Shown: piece by piece, positions 1-11,796 of the stretch
Layout of the letters: each line of letters opens with the position of its first letter
Numbering within the stretch: the stretch's first letter is position 1
Assembly: GCF_036884655.1 (NCBI RefSeq)
Contig: NC_088355.1
Span: 22,546,501 to 22,610,500, forward strand
Length of the DNA: 64,000 bases
Direction of reading: 5' to 3'
From: Musa acuminata AAA Group
Taxonomy: Eukaryota; Streptophyta; Magnoliopsida; Zingiberales; Musaceae
Program-made: the position numbers and the translations under genes
Notes under the pieces: model-generated
Seen by the model: only the letters and a program-made list of their open reading frames with translations
Databases searched by the model: none
What the model was told of the DNA's origin: nothing

Positions 1-211
1 AGACGTAAAACTGCGTTTGGACGCAAACTGTGTTTAGACGCAAACTGCGCTTAGACGCAAAACTGCGCTTAGACGCAAACTGCACTGTGATTCTGCTTTT
101 ATATCGAAATCCTTTTTTATCGGACGAACGCAGCTTTCGTTTTTAAAATCGCTGTAAGATTTCCGCTGCACTAATTCACCTCCCCCCCTCTTAGTGCTCT
201 CGATCCTAACA
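1..211 (+). repeat. Sirevirus LTR, 3' terminal part (SV1)
   Basis: The last 211 bp of a Sirevirus LTR in plus orientation, ending in the family terminus CTCGATCCTAACA at 199-211. It holds a short stretch of the 18-bp GACGCAAACTGCG-type array (1-90) and the C-rich tract (about 181-188) found near the end of every long LTR of this family here. No tRNA primer site follows position 211, so this is a 3' LTR or solo LTR, not a 5' LTR. The rest lies outside the window. Confidence 0.88.
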
Positions 212-1359
212 GATGGTGCTCCCAAACGTGGGAGATTTATGGTTGGTGGTCATCCAGAAATGGATGGACCATAGTTTGTTATGATCCCACTTCACCTTCT
301 ATCTATTTGATATAAAATTCAGAGCCGACCTAGGTGAGAGGGCTCGAGTAGGAAATGGCTACCCGTGGATGGAGTCGAGAACTCATCACGGCGTAGAGCC
401 ACCACTGAGTTAATCCTCACATGCACTAGGCTAGAGTACGACGTTTGAGCTTCTATTTCATATTTGTTCTTTGATATGTTCTGAAATGCTTCTTATGCTT
501 CCAAAATATTTTCATATGCCATTGATACGTTCTGAAGCATTTCTTTCACCATTTCATATGCCATAGATATCCAAAATGCTCCTTACGTCTTTGTTATGCC
601 TTGAAATTATCATATGTCATCGATATGCTCCCTATGCCAATGATATGCTCCAATTTCCTTTCTCCTATTGTTATGTCTATTGCCTGTTTTTGAACGAGGT
701 AAACCTTTGTGATTTTATATCAAATGAGATGACTTCAAATGAACACTTGTATTTCTGCTTTTGTTATCTTGATACTAAGCCTGCTTGAACTTCTCCTATC
801 GCCATGGATATGTTAGTCGCTTGCTGAGCTCTTTATGCTCACCCCGTTGCTATATAAATTTTTCAGGGTAGCTTGTTATGCACTGAAAAGCTAGAATTGA
901 GTTGAGGCAGTGGAAAGCTAGAAGGTTTTGGGGCAAATCTTTCGTAATTAATAAGTTGATATTGTATAAGTTCTTTTGTGTGTATCAACGACAAATCTAG
1001 ATTGATGTATCTTGTAAATATTTGGAAAGTACCTCTTGCGTTGGGATTTTGGGAATGTTAAAGTTTAAACTGTGTAATGATATAAACATGTAATACATGT
1101 TGGTTTGGTGATTGTATAGATTGCTACGCTTATGGATTTATGATGTGGTTATGGTTTAGTTGAGTTGGCTTTGGATTTTGTGAATCATTAAGTGATATTA
1201 TAGTATGATTATAAACTGCACAGGTTTTATGAATTGGAAAATTATAGATATGAATTACCTGAATGTTTTCTTAGTATCCTCAAATGTGTGAACGGATCTT
1301 GGAATGAATTGTTGTTGAATTATAATACAAAAAAATAAAAAATTCAGCGGGGCGTGACA
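212..1359 (+). repeat. Tekay-like chromovirus LTR fragment (TK1)
   Basis: This stretch matches, in reverse complement, the left part of the complete LTR at 6988-9618. Shared landmarks are CTCCCAAACGTGG near 219-231 (compare 8019-8031 reversed) and the terminal GGGGCGTGACA at 1349-1359, the mirror of TGTCACGCCCC at 6988. It is a plus-oriented LTR end, interrupted on its left by SV1. The tandem repeat at 8070-8245 of the other copy is not visible here. Short ORFs in it are chance. Confidence 0.82.
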
Positions 1360-2585
1360 ACTACTGGAATAGGGTATTTATCCTTGATGGTTATGCTAAT
1401 GAGAGCTCGGTAGTCAACACATAATCGCCATGTTCCCTCCTTCTTTCGTATGCGGAGCACCGGTGAAGAGTAGGGGCTGCAACATGGCCGAATAACTCCT
1501 ATTTCGAGCAAATCTTTTACAATCCATTATATTTCATCCTTCTGGAGATGTGGATACCAATATGGCTTAGCATTTGCTGGAAGTTTGCTTGGAAGAATCG
1601 TTATATAATAATCATGCCGGCGGGTAAGAGGTAGGTTGCACGGTTCGTCAACTATATCTGAAAATTCAGCAAGCAAAGGAAGTAGATTTGGATCGTCAAA
1701 TTCTGTTGGCTCTCTCTTTGTTTGCTTCCCAAGTTGTACCAAAAACCACTGCATTCTTTTTGGTGCAGGGACTCGATCAATAGTAGGGGGGGCTAAGGGC
1801 TTCAGTATTGCTGGTTGAGGAGCGACCCTAGTCGTTCGAGCTTCATGGTTCAATTGCTCCTCTTGATGTCGTGCGAAAGAGATGGCTGCCATAAGCGTGT
1901 ACGGTTGTCGCGCTTTAACTTATCCTCGGATCTCCGGCTTCAAGCCCTCAATGAAGGTCCTTAATAGCTATTTTTGAGACCAATCAAGTGTTTGATTAGA
2001 TAACATTTCAAACCTGGTTTGGTACTCCTGAATGGTGGAGGTTTGTCGGATCTTAGCTAGTTGTCCATCAATATTCTCGTAATCGGTTGGTTTGAAGCGG
2101 ATAAACAGTCCTTCTTTGAATTGTTGCCATGAAAGGACTCCATAAGTATGTTCAAACCAGTCAAACCACTGTATAGCATCCCCTTTAAGATATATCGCTG
2201 TAATTTTCACCATAGATGCATCCGCAGTTTTATGGTACCAAAAATATTGCTCCGCGCGCAAGATCCAACCAATTGGGTCTCCTTCTTCCCATCTAGGGAA
2301 GTCCACCCTCATGCGTGGATAGTTGGGATCGATCATAGAACCTCCCCTCCCTTGGAAGTCATATCTTCGGGCTTGGTGCGATTGGGCAAAGCTCTCTCCT
2401 TGATGTGATTTTTTTGGGCTTAGTGGTCGGCCCAATCTGAGTTGGGTAAAGAGCATCCGAATCTTATCCTCCATTCGCGCCTCCAAGGCTTCGAATTTAG
2501 CATTGATTGCCTCCTTAGATACCATAGTATATGTCTTCAAATCTGTGATGTTAAGATCCCTCTTTTGTTGTTGGGTTAAAGGCAT
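1360..2585 (-). pseudogene. Chromovirus gag with start of RT, internally deleted
   Basis: Start ATG at 2585. The first ORF (2585-1968, 205 aa) has a retrotransposon gag core: WEEGDPIGWILRAEQYF, then a stretch around AIQWFDWFEHTYG and QEYQTRFEML. The same frame continues past a stop near 1968 into an ORF at 1892-1527 that joins a gag tail (MAAISFARHQEEQ) almost directly to the pre-RT segment (LLPLLAEFSDI, then PYWYPHLQKDEI). RT continues with stops to 1360 (for example the reading CVDYRAL). No CCHC knuckle and no aspartic protease motif is visible between gag and RT, so a deletion of several hundred bases is likely. It cannot be functional. Confidence 0.78.
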
Positions 2586-3704
2586 GTATAGGTTAAGAGA
2601 AGTGATGGACGAAAGGGTTGGTGGATTAGTGGATTAGTGGATTGGTGGATGTAGGCTGTGGTTTAGGCTTGTTTTGTTGCTGGTTTAGGTGCATTTTGAG
2701 GGTGTGGTTTGGTGAGGTTTTAGGGCTGTGGATAAAGGTTTGGGTCTATGGTAGATGGCAGCAAAGGTTTGATAGAAATCAGTGGAAGTTGCAATAAGTA
2801 TGTGCTGTCTTGTAAGAGCAGAATTATCGTCGAAGAAACAGTGGTTTCTCAACGAAATTTCCACCAAAAACTTAAGAGAATTGAGGAGGAAATTGACAGC
2901 AAAATCACAGTTTATATGACAGTAAGGATGTCTAATTTAAACAAGAAAATTTCGAAAGTATAACAGCAAGGAAATTAGTGTATAGCAGAATTCTTGTCGA
3001 AAAATTTCAGCAGTTTACGATGAAAATTTGCAGCAACACAAAATCGTTTTTAGAGATAAATTCCTCAATAGATCAATCTTAGATAGAAACCAAGATGATC
3101 TATGAAGTGTATAAGAAATTTCATTCAAAAAAGATTGCAAATAGATGGGTTAAGTTAACAATATACTACTGAAATTTTCTGCTGATATCATAAAAATTTC
3201 GTAGAGATTTGGATAGAAACAACATAGTATCAAGATCAAATAAACAGTGCTATGCGGCTGAAAATTTACAATGCAAATTTTCAAGTATAGCAGATTAGAT
3301 GTAAAATATCAATGGTTTATATTGAGAATTTTTTGACAAAACTAAAGGAAAATCTGCTGTTAGAAAGTGTCAAAGATGTCATAAAAAATGCGTAGAGATT
3401 TGGATAGAAAAAACATAGTAGCAAGATCAAACAAACGGTGCTATGCGGCTAAAATTCTGCAATGTATCTTTCGTCGTAGAGATGAAAACTTTATGACGAA
3501 AAGTTTATGCAGCAATATAATTTTTTTTTTTCTTTTGGGATTTTTGAATAAGGATAACTAAATTGTAGCAGCAGTAATGTAGAAAACTAGAACCTGTTGC
3601 AATTCACAAGGAGATCAAAAGATGATCTGTGGTGGTGGAGATGACGGTGGAATTTGGCAACGAGATGGATGGCTGTGAAAGGGCAGCGAGATGCCAAGAA
3701 TACT
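2586..3704 (-). other. Chromovirus 5' leader (RN1)
   Basis: Untranslated leader between primer site and gag on the minus strand. It is AT-rich and has no coding signal. It aligns by eye with 52500-53660 in the opposite orientation, sharing the block around the CCACCACAGATCATC-type sequence and many later blocks. The run of T at about 3518-3528 is simple sequence. Confidence 0.7.
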
Positions 3705-3712
3705 GCTCTGAT

Positions 3713-4102
3713 GGGCAGAAATCAGGGTCCGAATGGGTTCAACCGTCAATCGCTTCTTCCGGTGAGCTTCCGGTGAACTTCCGTAGATCATCCGATGAAC
3801 CCTCGGTGATGCTCCTGCGGACTTCCGGCAAACTCCTGGACTTGCAACGATCCACTTGGCGAGTTCTGACGAGCTTCTTTGGCAAGCTCATGGACTTCTC
3901 AGATTTGTTCCCGTAGAACCTCTGATGACTGTCCAAACTTCCGTCGAACTCTCGAACTCACAACGTGATCATTGTCTTGACTTCGGCGTAACTCTTGCTG
4001 CATATCTTACTTTCATCGTAGTTAATCCTGCACACTTATCTCAACATATAGATTAGATAACAAATGACAATTGACTTCATCATCAAAATCTGAGATTCAA
4101 CA
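3713..4102 (-). repeat. Sirevirus 3' LTR fragment (SV2)
   Basis: The first ~390 bp (U3 start) of a Sirevirus LTR in minus orientation. Its outer end reads GATTCAACA at 4094-4102, the reverse of the family start TGTTGAATC. Its subterminal sequence (ACATATAGATTAGATAAC) matches the start of the SV3 LTR and not the alternative start carried by SV4 and SV5. The left side is broken at 3713 against the RN1 primer site, inside the part that matches 27060-27500 of SV4. Confidence 0.83.
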
Positions 4103-4118
4103 ATCTCCCCCTTTTTGA
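4103..4118 (-). promoter_or_regulatory. Polypurine tract of SV2
   Basis: Directly adjoining the LTR, the plus strand reads ATCTCCCCCTTTTTGATG, so the element sense strand carries AAAAAGGGGGAGAT just before its 3' LTR. This is the primer for plus-strand DNA synthesis. Confidence 0.85.
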
Positions 4119-5281
4119 TGATGACATTCAATTGATAATGGAGTTAACCTTAACTCCCCCTGTCTATATGCCATACTTGAGATAAGTTATTCTTGAATTC
4201 AAAACCTTTGAATTCAAGAGACATATTGATAAGTTAAAATTATTTAAACTTATCAATACTCCCATCATAATTCCTATCATGATGTATCTCTCTGAAGATG
4301 ATGTCAAGGCTTGAAATTCATTTTCAAATTTTACATTACAAGTTTGAATGATGGTAATAGTAGCAATTCATCATATTGTAAGATATCAACATGTAAAACT
4401 GCGAAGTAAGATTTTGATATCATTACATGATGTACACATTTCAAATGTTTTAGCAAGTATTGCATTTCATCACATAGTAAGATATCAATACGTAAAATTA
4501 CGATGCAAGTTTTTTGTTTGATATCTTGACACGATACAAACAAGGCATAATGCAAATTATAGCAATCATAGCATCTATTCATATATCTCTTGGTGATGCA
4601 AGCATGGCATTAATACTCATATATTTCTCCCCCTTTGCCATCAACAAAAAGCATGGTAGTTGTGATACCAAGAGAACAATATAAGCAAATTTTGGGCATA
4701 AGTGTGATAGTCGTTCATGCCTTTACTAGGTTCAAGTTATTTTCCAATAGTAAGTGATAGGAAATCAATTGTACAAGCATATAAAGGAAATCATGATATG
4801 TAGATTGCTTTGAATACTTCTTCCTTTTTATTTGTTATAATCTTTTTGCATGAAGGAGGAAGGCCATTTGTGATACCAGCTATTTGTGAGTTTACTTTGA
4901 GTGAGGTTAAATCCGATGAGAGATTAAATCATGCTTCATTTTTACAGGTATCAAGATATGTATGTGAAGCAAATCTTTGCAAGTAAAAACATTATCATCC
5001 ATATTTCAAGATGGAATTCATAAGTAGGAATCATTTCATTAAATCCATTTCAAAAAAATATTTTTCATAAGTGTATGAGAAAATACGATTTTTAGGATAC
5101 CAATTGTTAAGCTAATCCGAAAATGGAATTAACACTTTCATCATTCGGACAAGACTATGCTATAGATTTTCAAATACAATCATGCTTATTTTTATGGAAA
5201 TTTTTGTATTCAACACATAATTTCCATCATGTTATTTAGGCATGATCATTCAATAAAGTCCGAAAAATAATTTTAACTAGT
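4119..5281 (-). other. Sirevirus 3' non-coding spacer (SV2)
   Basis: About 1.16 kb between the pol stop and the PPT, AT-rich, no credible ORF. It holds a second polypurine tract (TTCTCCCCCTTTGCCATCAAC at about 4625-4645 on the plus strand) and a 14-bp copy of the LTR-end/primer-site junction (GATACCAATTGTTA at about 5098-5111). An imprecise repeat of roughly 115 bp is also visible at about 4365-4580 (the AAGATATCAA-containing units). Confidence 0.65.
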
Positions 5282-6987
5282 TTATGTATTCGGACACATC
5301 AACATTCCTAATTCTTTTCTTATGAAATCAAATTATTCTTCACTTAGAGGTTTTGTAAAAATATCAGCTAGTTGATGTTTAGTATCAATGAATTCTATGA
5401 TTACATCATGATTAGCAACATGATCTCGTATAAAGTGATGTCAAATATCAATATGTTTTGTTCTTGAGTGTTGTATAGGATTCTTTGTTAAGCATATTAC
5501 ACTTGTGTTATCACATTTAATGAGAATATTTCTAAGATGAACTTTAAAATCTTCTAAGGTGTTTTCCATCCATACAACTTATGCACAACATGCACTTGCT
5601 GCAATATATTCAGCTTTGGTTGTTGATAGTGCAACCGAGTTTTGTTTCTTAGATGACCAGGAAACAAGGGCATGTCCTAAAAATTGACATATTCCTGATG
5701 TGCTTTTTCTATCTAGTCTACAGCCAGCAAAGTCCGCATCAGCATAAGCAATTAACTCAAGATTATCTGATTTTAGGTACTATAATCCTAGATTTGTGGT
5801 ACCATTAAGATATCTAAGTATTCTTTTAACTACTTTGAGTTGAGATATCTTAGGGTTTGATTGAAATCTAGCACAAAGTCCTACATTGAACATGATATCT
5901 GGTCTAGTTGTAGTGAGGTAAAGTAAACTTCCTATCATACCCCTATAAGTTTTTTGATCGAAGTTTTCTCCACTTTCATCAATTTCTAACTTAGTGGAGG
6001 TGCTCATAGGAGTGTTAATAGCTTTTGAGTTATTCATATTAAACTTTTTTAGCAAATTCATAGCATATTTATGTTTGACTAATAAAGATGTCATTACTTA
6101 GTTGTTTGATTTGTAAGCTTAAGAAGAATATTATTTCTCCCATTAAACTCATTTCGAATTCAAGACTCGTAGTTTTAGCAAAAGATTCACAAAGAGATTC
6201 ATTCGTAGAACCAAAGATAATATCATCAACATAAATCTGAACAATGAGAAAATTATATTCAAAATTCTTGATGAACAATGTAGCATCAACATTGCCTTTT
6301 GTGAAATTATTTTTAATATGAAAAGAACTAAGTCTCTCGTACTAAGCCCTCGGAGCTTGTTTTAAACCATAGAGAGCTTTAGTTAATCTAAACACATGAT
6401 TAGGGAGGCTATTATTTTCAAATACAGGAAGTTGTTCAACATAGACTTCTTCGGAAATAAAGCCATTAAGAAAAGCACTTTTAACATCCATTTGAAACCA
6501 CTTAAAATTATTACTACTAGCGTAGGCAAGGAGCATCCTTATGGCTTCTAATCGAGCCACAAGAGCGAAGGTTTCTTTGTAATCGATATATTCTTTTTAG
6601 TTAAAACCTTTGGCCACTAATCTAGCCTTGTTTCTAACCACGATACCATATTCATCTTGCTTGTTTCTAAAAACCCATTTAGTACCAATAACTAAATGGT
6701 CAGTTGGCATAGGAACAAGCTTTCACACCTCATTTCTCTCAAATTGATTTAATTCATCTTGCATTGCGATAATCCATGAATCATCTTTCATGGCTTCGTC
6801 AACACATTTGGGTTCAATTTGGGAGAGAAAAGCGGCGTTGGCACAAAAATTTTTAATAGACGATCATGTTTGAACACCCTTTGATGTGTCTCCTAAGATT
6901 AGCTCCTTAGGATGAGCAACTACATTCTTCTAATTCTTAGGTAAGAAAGTTTCGAATGTGGATGCATCCAAGTTGCTAGTTGGAGAT
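5282..6987 (-). pseudogene. Sirevirus pol: end of integrase region, RT and RNase H (broken)
   Basis: Copia-type pol, read from 6987 down to a TAA at 5282-5284. Recognisable pieces are [12 protein letters not shown] (first RT aspartate), [11 protein letters not shown], the catalytic YVDD box in [10 protein letters not shown] at about 6220-6250, and a segment matching RNase H up to the C-terminal MLMCPNT. Several stops break it, and between the pieces at 6278-6069 and 6094-5780 the frame changes, so there is at least one frameshift near 6090. It ends at 6988 where TK2 inserted. Sequence is close to the SV3 pol. Confidence 0.85.
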
Positions 6988-8069
6988 TGTCACGCCCCTC
7001 AAAATATCGACAATATTTAAAATTTTCATCATAACTAACCCAGGATCCAAACACACATTTGAGGTCACTAAGAAAACATTCAGATCAAAATTTCACCTCT
7101 ATAGTCTACAAATTCAAAACCCTGTGGAATTCATAAACATACCACACATCACTCGATAATTCATACAATCTAAACTCAACTCATCAAAATAATAACCATA
7201 ACATAAATTCACAAGTGGGGAAGTCTATGCAGTCACCAAACCAACGATTACCATAAGATCATATCATTACATGAATTTAACTTAACATTCCAAAATCCTA
7301 TACATGAGGTATCCTTTATCTTACACAAAATCCATAGGTTTAGATTCATCGTCACATTTCATAAGATGCAGAGTATGTTATACAACAAATACACATGTGC
7401 TAACAAAGATCTGCCCAAAATCTTCTAACCTTTCCACCACCTCATCCCAATCTTAACATTTAAGCAAGCAATATGCTATCCTGAAAAATTTATCAACAAA
7501 CGGGGTGAGCATAAAGAGCTAAGCAAGTGACTAACATATCCATATCAAAATAGTACAATTTCCAAAGAGATACAGTTTCAAAATACAAGGCAGAATATAC
7601 GATTTCGTAGACATAATATCATTAGGAGCAGAAACACAATTGTCCTTTCAATCTTACATATTTGGTTCCTAACAGATGGGGCATAGAGTAATTAGAGCAT
7701 ATCAATAACAAAGGAAACATATTGGAGCTTATCAATGGCATTTAAAATGTTCCGAAGCATATCAACGGCATATGGAACATTTCGAAGCAAAATCATTAGT
7801 GAATGAAGCATTTCAGAGCATATCAAAAACAAATATCGTACAGAAGCTCAAATGTCGTCCTTGACGTTGCAATCATATCATTCTTATCCAGAGCATGAAC
7901 AGAAACAACTCACCAAAACTCTGGATGTCATATCAAACATATAAAAGGTGTAGTGGGATCTCAGTCAGAATGTGATTCATCCATTTCTGAATGACCACTT
8001 GACAAAAGTCTGCCACGTTTGGGAGCTCCATCCACCCACGTCTAGGGGAAGTCAAAGGGGGCCGGCAGA

Positions 8070-8245
8070 GCATACCCTTTACCATTTCTGGCAAAGGTCC
8101 AGAATATCCCATAGAGCGGGCAATAAGCGCATACCCTTTACCATTTATGGCAAAGGTCCAGAATATCCCACAGAGCGGGACCCCACAGAGCGGGCAATAA
8201 TCGCATACCCTTTACTATTTCTGGCAAAGGTCCAAACAATCCCAC
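8070..8245. repeat. Three-copy tandem repeat inside TK2 LTR
   Basis: Three imperfect copies begin at about 8070, 8129 and 8203 with GCATACCCTTTACCATTT or GCATACCCTTTACTATTT, followed by GGCAAAGGTCC. The first spacing is 59 bp and the second about 74 bp. The longer second unit contains an extra copy of CACAGAGCGGG. Confidence 0.8.
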
Positions 8246-9269
8246 ACACCAGAGTACAAGAGGGAAGTTTTAACAATAAGTAGCATATATCGGAAGCACA
8301 CGCAGAACAATAAAACGTGCATGTGCCTTTTCGAGACAATACGAAACAATTAACAAATCTCTCACAAATAAATTCAGATTTGGAATGAAATGAAAACAAG
8401 CGTGTACAGGGATTCCAAGCAGTCATATTTAGCTCAATTCCAATAAGAAGGTTATACGAATTCAAATATCCAAAGGAACGGAACAGAATACGCGAAATCG
8501 ACCAAAGCTCGATTTCGGACAGAATTCCAGTGGCACATCAAACAAATACTTCCGAATATCAATTATGCTCCAATGCCCATAAGAAATCTATGGTCGAACC
8601 ATATATCATTCTATATTCTGATGTAACAAATTTCATATGAAAAAGGGTTCCCAACACGGTGTTACCTTTGATTTGGTAACACAAGGTCAAAAACACAATC
8701 ACTGTTTTGCATAATTTATAGGGTCGGATTCAACAGATAATAGGGTAGGCAATTGAATTCCAAAATTTTCAAACTATATGTCAAAAGAAACATTTTCATG
8801 TCTAGTTTCAAATAAAATCAGTTTGGTACAAATCAGAATTTTCAACAGGGAGTTATAGGCATTTTAGTATCGATAGGTCAGAAATCTTGAACCCTGTTTT
8901 ACAGCGTCTATAGGCTCATTTGAAACAAATGTTTGGGTAAGTATTCGGTGTCCAAAATATACAAAATCAGTGTCAAAAGGATGATATAAGAGTCTAATTT
9001 CAAAAAAAATAGTTCCTGTCCGAATTCACATTTTGTACTAAAACTTATAGCTGAAACAGTGTATAGGGGTCAGTTTACCGAAAAAACTTCAGAATCCATG
9101 GTTCTATGTCCAAAGAGAGACATATCAGTTTCTACATAGAAATCCTTCAATTTATTTTGAATCAACATAAAAATAGAGACTAAAAATTCTATAGGATGGG
9201 GTTAGAACATTTGCCTTTGAGAATTTTGACCCGAAGGGAAAAGATTAAAGCAAGAACCCTAAAAACCCC

Positions 9270-9316
9270 AATTTTTTTTTCTTCTTCTTCTTCTTCTTCT
9301 TTCTTTCTGTCTTTCC
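9270..9316. repeat. Pyrimidine-rich microsatellite
   Basis: A T run followed by about six TTC units and further TTTC-type sequence within the TK2 LTR. It makes a serine/phenylalanine-rich chance ORF. Confidence 0.75.
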
Positions 9317-9618
9317 CTAATCACCCACGAGCTGCCTTCTCTGCTTCCTTAAGGACAAAGGCAGAGAGGCTTAAACGGTGGAATTTGTCATTTTGTGCAT
9401 TTCGCAGTTTAGTCCTTGTTTTTATCATATTCACGATTAGGTCCTTAGGGTTTACATATAGGTCCTCAGATTCTTTTTTTTTTTTTTTTGAACAGATCTC
9501 CCAAATCTTACAAATGAGTTACCTATGATTCATACTCTATTTCTTTTGTCAATTTAAAATAAATGCTTAAATTATCACTATAAATTTATACGAAAATTCG
9601 GAAATGAGGGGTGTTACA

Positions 9619-9640
9619 CTCTCCCCCCCTTAAAAGAAAA
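9619..9640 (-). promoter_or_regulatory. Polypurine tract of TK2
   Basis: Plus strand CTCTCCCCCCCTTAAAAGAA right after the LTR, so the sense strand has a purine tract (AAGGGGGGGAGAG) immediately upstream of the 3' LTR. Confidence 0.85.
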
Positions 9641-9642
9641 TT

Positions 9643-10140
9643 TTAGTCCTCTAAATTTATCGTACCTCTATCGATGAAAAGACTGGAATACACCTTTTTC
9701 ATTTCCTCCTCTAGCTCCCAAGTTGTCTCCTCTCCAGAATGATGTCTCCACATTACTTGAACCAGTGGGATGACCCGATTCCTTAGGACTTTTTCTTTCT
9801 TATCAACAATCTGAATAGACTCTTCCATATAAGATAAATCTTTATCAATCTCCACCAGCTCATACTTAATGATGTGAGAAGGGTCATATATATACTTCCT
9901 AATCATCGAGACATGAAATATATCATGGACATGGCACAATGCTGGTGGCAAGGCAATCCTGTAAGCGACAGAACCAACCCTCTCAAGTACCTCAAAAGGT
10001 CCAATAATTCTTGGGCTTAATTTTCCTTTCTTCCCAAACCTTATAATGTCTTTGGAAGGAGAGGCTTTTAAAAATACAAAATCTCCGATTTCAAACTCAA
10101 TATCTCGTCTTCTATTGTCGGCATAACTCTTTTGACAACT
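9643..10140 (-). pseudogene. TK2 integrase C-terminus with chromodomain
   Basis: Same frame as the rest of TK2 pol. From 10140 the translation gives the integrase C-terminal GPF-like region (GDFVFLKASPSKDIIRFG, then LSPRIIGPFEVLERVG), followed by the HDIFHVSMIRKY segment and a chromodomain-like module (VIPLVQVMWRHHSGEETTWE) in the ORF at 9951-9643. In chromoviruses this module reads histone marks and directs integration into heterochromatin. The final stop lies near 9643, 2-3 codons from the PPT. This part is open except for the stop at its upstream border. Confidence 0.82.
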
Positions 10141-11046
10141 CTAAGTAGTTTTTAACCTTTTCCTTATAACTTGAATTTTCTCGGTAGTTTCTTGTACCTT
10201 GTCCGGTGCTAACAGCTTTCTATCACCAACTTCCTCCCAACATATAGGTGTTATGCACTTTCGCCCATATAATGCTTCATAAGGAGCCATCTGAATACTT
10301 GAATGATAACTATTATTATAAGTGAACTCAACAAGTGAAATATCCTTATCCCATTCACCTTTCCAATCCATAACATAGGCTCTAAGCAAATCCTCAAGTG
10401 TTTGAATTGTTCTTTCTGACTGACCATCAGTCTGAGGATGATATGCAGTACTAAACTTAACTTTAGTGCCTATAGATTCCTGTAATCTTCTCCAGAATCT
10501 AGAGAGAAATCTGGAGTCTCTATCAAAGATTATCTCCTTTGGAATACCATGAAGTCTTACTATTTCACTGACATATAAATCTGCAAGTCTATCAAGCGAA
10601 TAAGTCATATTAATCGGTAGGAAGTGTGCAGATTTTGTTAACCTATCAATGATAACCAAAATAGCATCATGCTTCCTCGAGGTTCTAGGTAGTCCCGAAA
10701 CAAAATCCATAGTAATACATTCCTATTTCCATTCAGGAATAACTAAAGGTTGCAACAACCCTCCAAGTCTTTGGTGTTCTACTTTGATTTGCTGACAAGT
10801 CAAACATTTTAAAACATACATTGCAATTTCCTTCTTCATGCCTTCCCACCAATAATGACTTTGAAGATCTCTATACATCTTAGTGCTCCCAGGGTGTAGG
10901 GTGTACTTTGAAGTATGACTTTCAATTAGGATTTGATTCTTGATATCTGGTTCATTTGGTACACATACTCTCTCCCCAAATCTCAATAGGCCATCCTTTG
11001 AAACTTGAAATTGTGGCTTGAATTCCTTTTCTACTTCACTCCTCAA
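10141..11046 (-). pseudogene. TK2 integrase core (two stops)
   Basis: The zinc-binding HHCC module is in the piece 11046-10723 (two His in HTSKYTLHP, then CLTC). The catalytic core is in the piece 10710-10141: Asp in MDFVSGLPR, Asp in FDRDSRFLSRFW, Glu in DGQSERTIQ. All three DDE residues are present. Stops at the 10723 border (a Trp codon turned TAG) and at 10141 (a Gln codon turned TAG) break the frame but do not shift it. Confidence 0.85.
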
Positions 11047-11064
11047 GTAGATTAAATGTGGATC

Positions 11065-11796
11065 TCATAATTGTCCTTCCTTAATTTGTTGAATAAGATC
11101 AGATTGCACTTGAATGGAGGCCATCAATATCATCGAGTCTTGCTCTTTCCTCAAAGCTTTCAAATCAAAATTTTCTTCTAATAACTTCCATTGCTTCACG
11201 ACAAGACTAGCCATAAAACTTGTAGATTTCCTACTAAGTGCATCAGCTACAACATTGGCTTTGCCCGGGTGATAACGGATGGCACAATCATAATCCTTTA
11301 GAAGTTCTATCCATCTTCGCTGCCTCATGTTTAACTCTTTCTGAGTGAAAATATATTTTAAACTCTTGTGATCAGTGAAGATTTCAAACTGTCGACCATA
11401 CAAATAATGTCTCCAAATCTTTATAGCAAAAATAATTGTTGCTAATTCCAAATCATGAGTTGGATAATTCAATTAATAACCTTTAAGTTGCCTAGAAGCA
11501 TAAGCAATTACTTTCCCATCCTACATCAAAACACATCCTAGGCCCTTTCTTGAAGCATCAGTATAAACTACAAATCCCTCACCACCACTTGGAATAGTGA
11601 GAATAGGGGCACTAGTCAATCTTCTTTTTAACTCTTGAAAACTTTGCTCACAATCATCACCCCACACAAATTTCGTATTCTTCTTAGTGAGTTTAGTGAG
11701 AGGTTGAGCGATTCGAGAAAATCCCTCCACAAATCTCCTTTAATAACCTGCCATGCCCAAAAAGCTTCTAACTTTTGTTACATTTGTTGGTACTTC
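11065..11796 (-). pseudogene. TK2 RNase H region (several stops)
   Basis: Pieces 11730-11521 (start of RNase H, TDASRKGLGCVLM with the first catalytic Asp) and 11472-11065 ([30 protein letters not shown], ending near VVADALSRK). Stops lie at about 11751, 11521, 11475 and 11065. The one at 11521 is Gln to TAG and the one at 11065 is Arg (CGA) to TGA, judged from the family pattern. No frameshift is needed to join the pieces. Confidence 0.83.

Larger units (their letters stand above)
1360..3712 (-). mobile_element. Decayed Reina-like chromovirus, internal part (RN1)
   Basis: Minus-strand Ty3/gypsy remnant read from right to left: end of the primer site (GCTCTGAT at 3705-3712), a leader of about 1.1 kb (2586-3704), gag (2585 down to about 1850), then the start of reverse transcriptase, cut at 1360 by the TK1 LTR. 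The leader is the same as that downstream of the LTR at 52048-52485. Its own 5' LTR is lost at the 3712/3713 junction with SV2. The assignment to the Reina clade rests on the general look of gag and RT and is tentative. Confidence 0.75.
3713..6987 (-). mobile_element. Sirevirus, 3' half (SV2)
   Basis: Minus-strand Ty1/copia element keeping the LTR start (3713-4102), PPT, a non-coding 3' spacer (4119-5281) and the RT-RNase H half of pol (5282-6987). It is interrupted at 6988 by the TK2 LTR. The missing 5' half (gag, PBS, 5' LTR) is not found elsewhere in the window. Confidence 0.85.
6988..9618 (-). repeat. Tekay-like chromovirus 3' LTR, complete (TK2)
   Basis: 2631 bp bounded by TGTCACGCCCC at 6988 and GGGGTGTTACA ending at 9618, imperfect inverted ends. 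The left neighbour is SV2 pol, and the flanking 5 bp at 6983-6987 are GAGAT. The matching duplication is not visible because the other end of the element is lost. It contains a tandem repeat at 8070-8245 and a TTC-rich stretch near 9280-9315. Short ORFs here have no recognisable product. Confidence 0.87.

Noticed and set aside
3629..4056. Overlapping plus-strand ORFs as a host gene
   Set aside because: They cross the junction between the RN1 leader and an SV2 LTR fragment.
9196..9528. 110-aa ORF with a serine run
   Set aside because: It covers the TTC microsatellite in the TK2 LTR. No domain and no counterpart in the other LTR.
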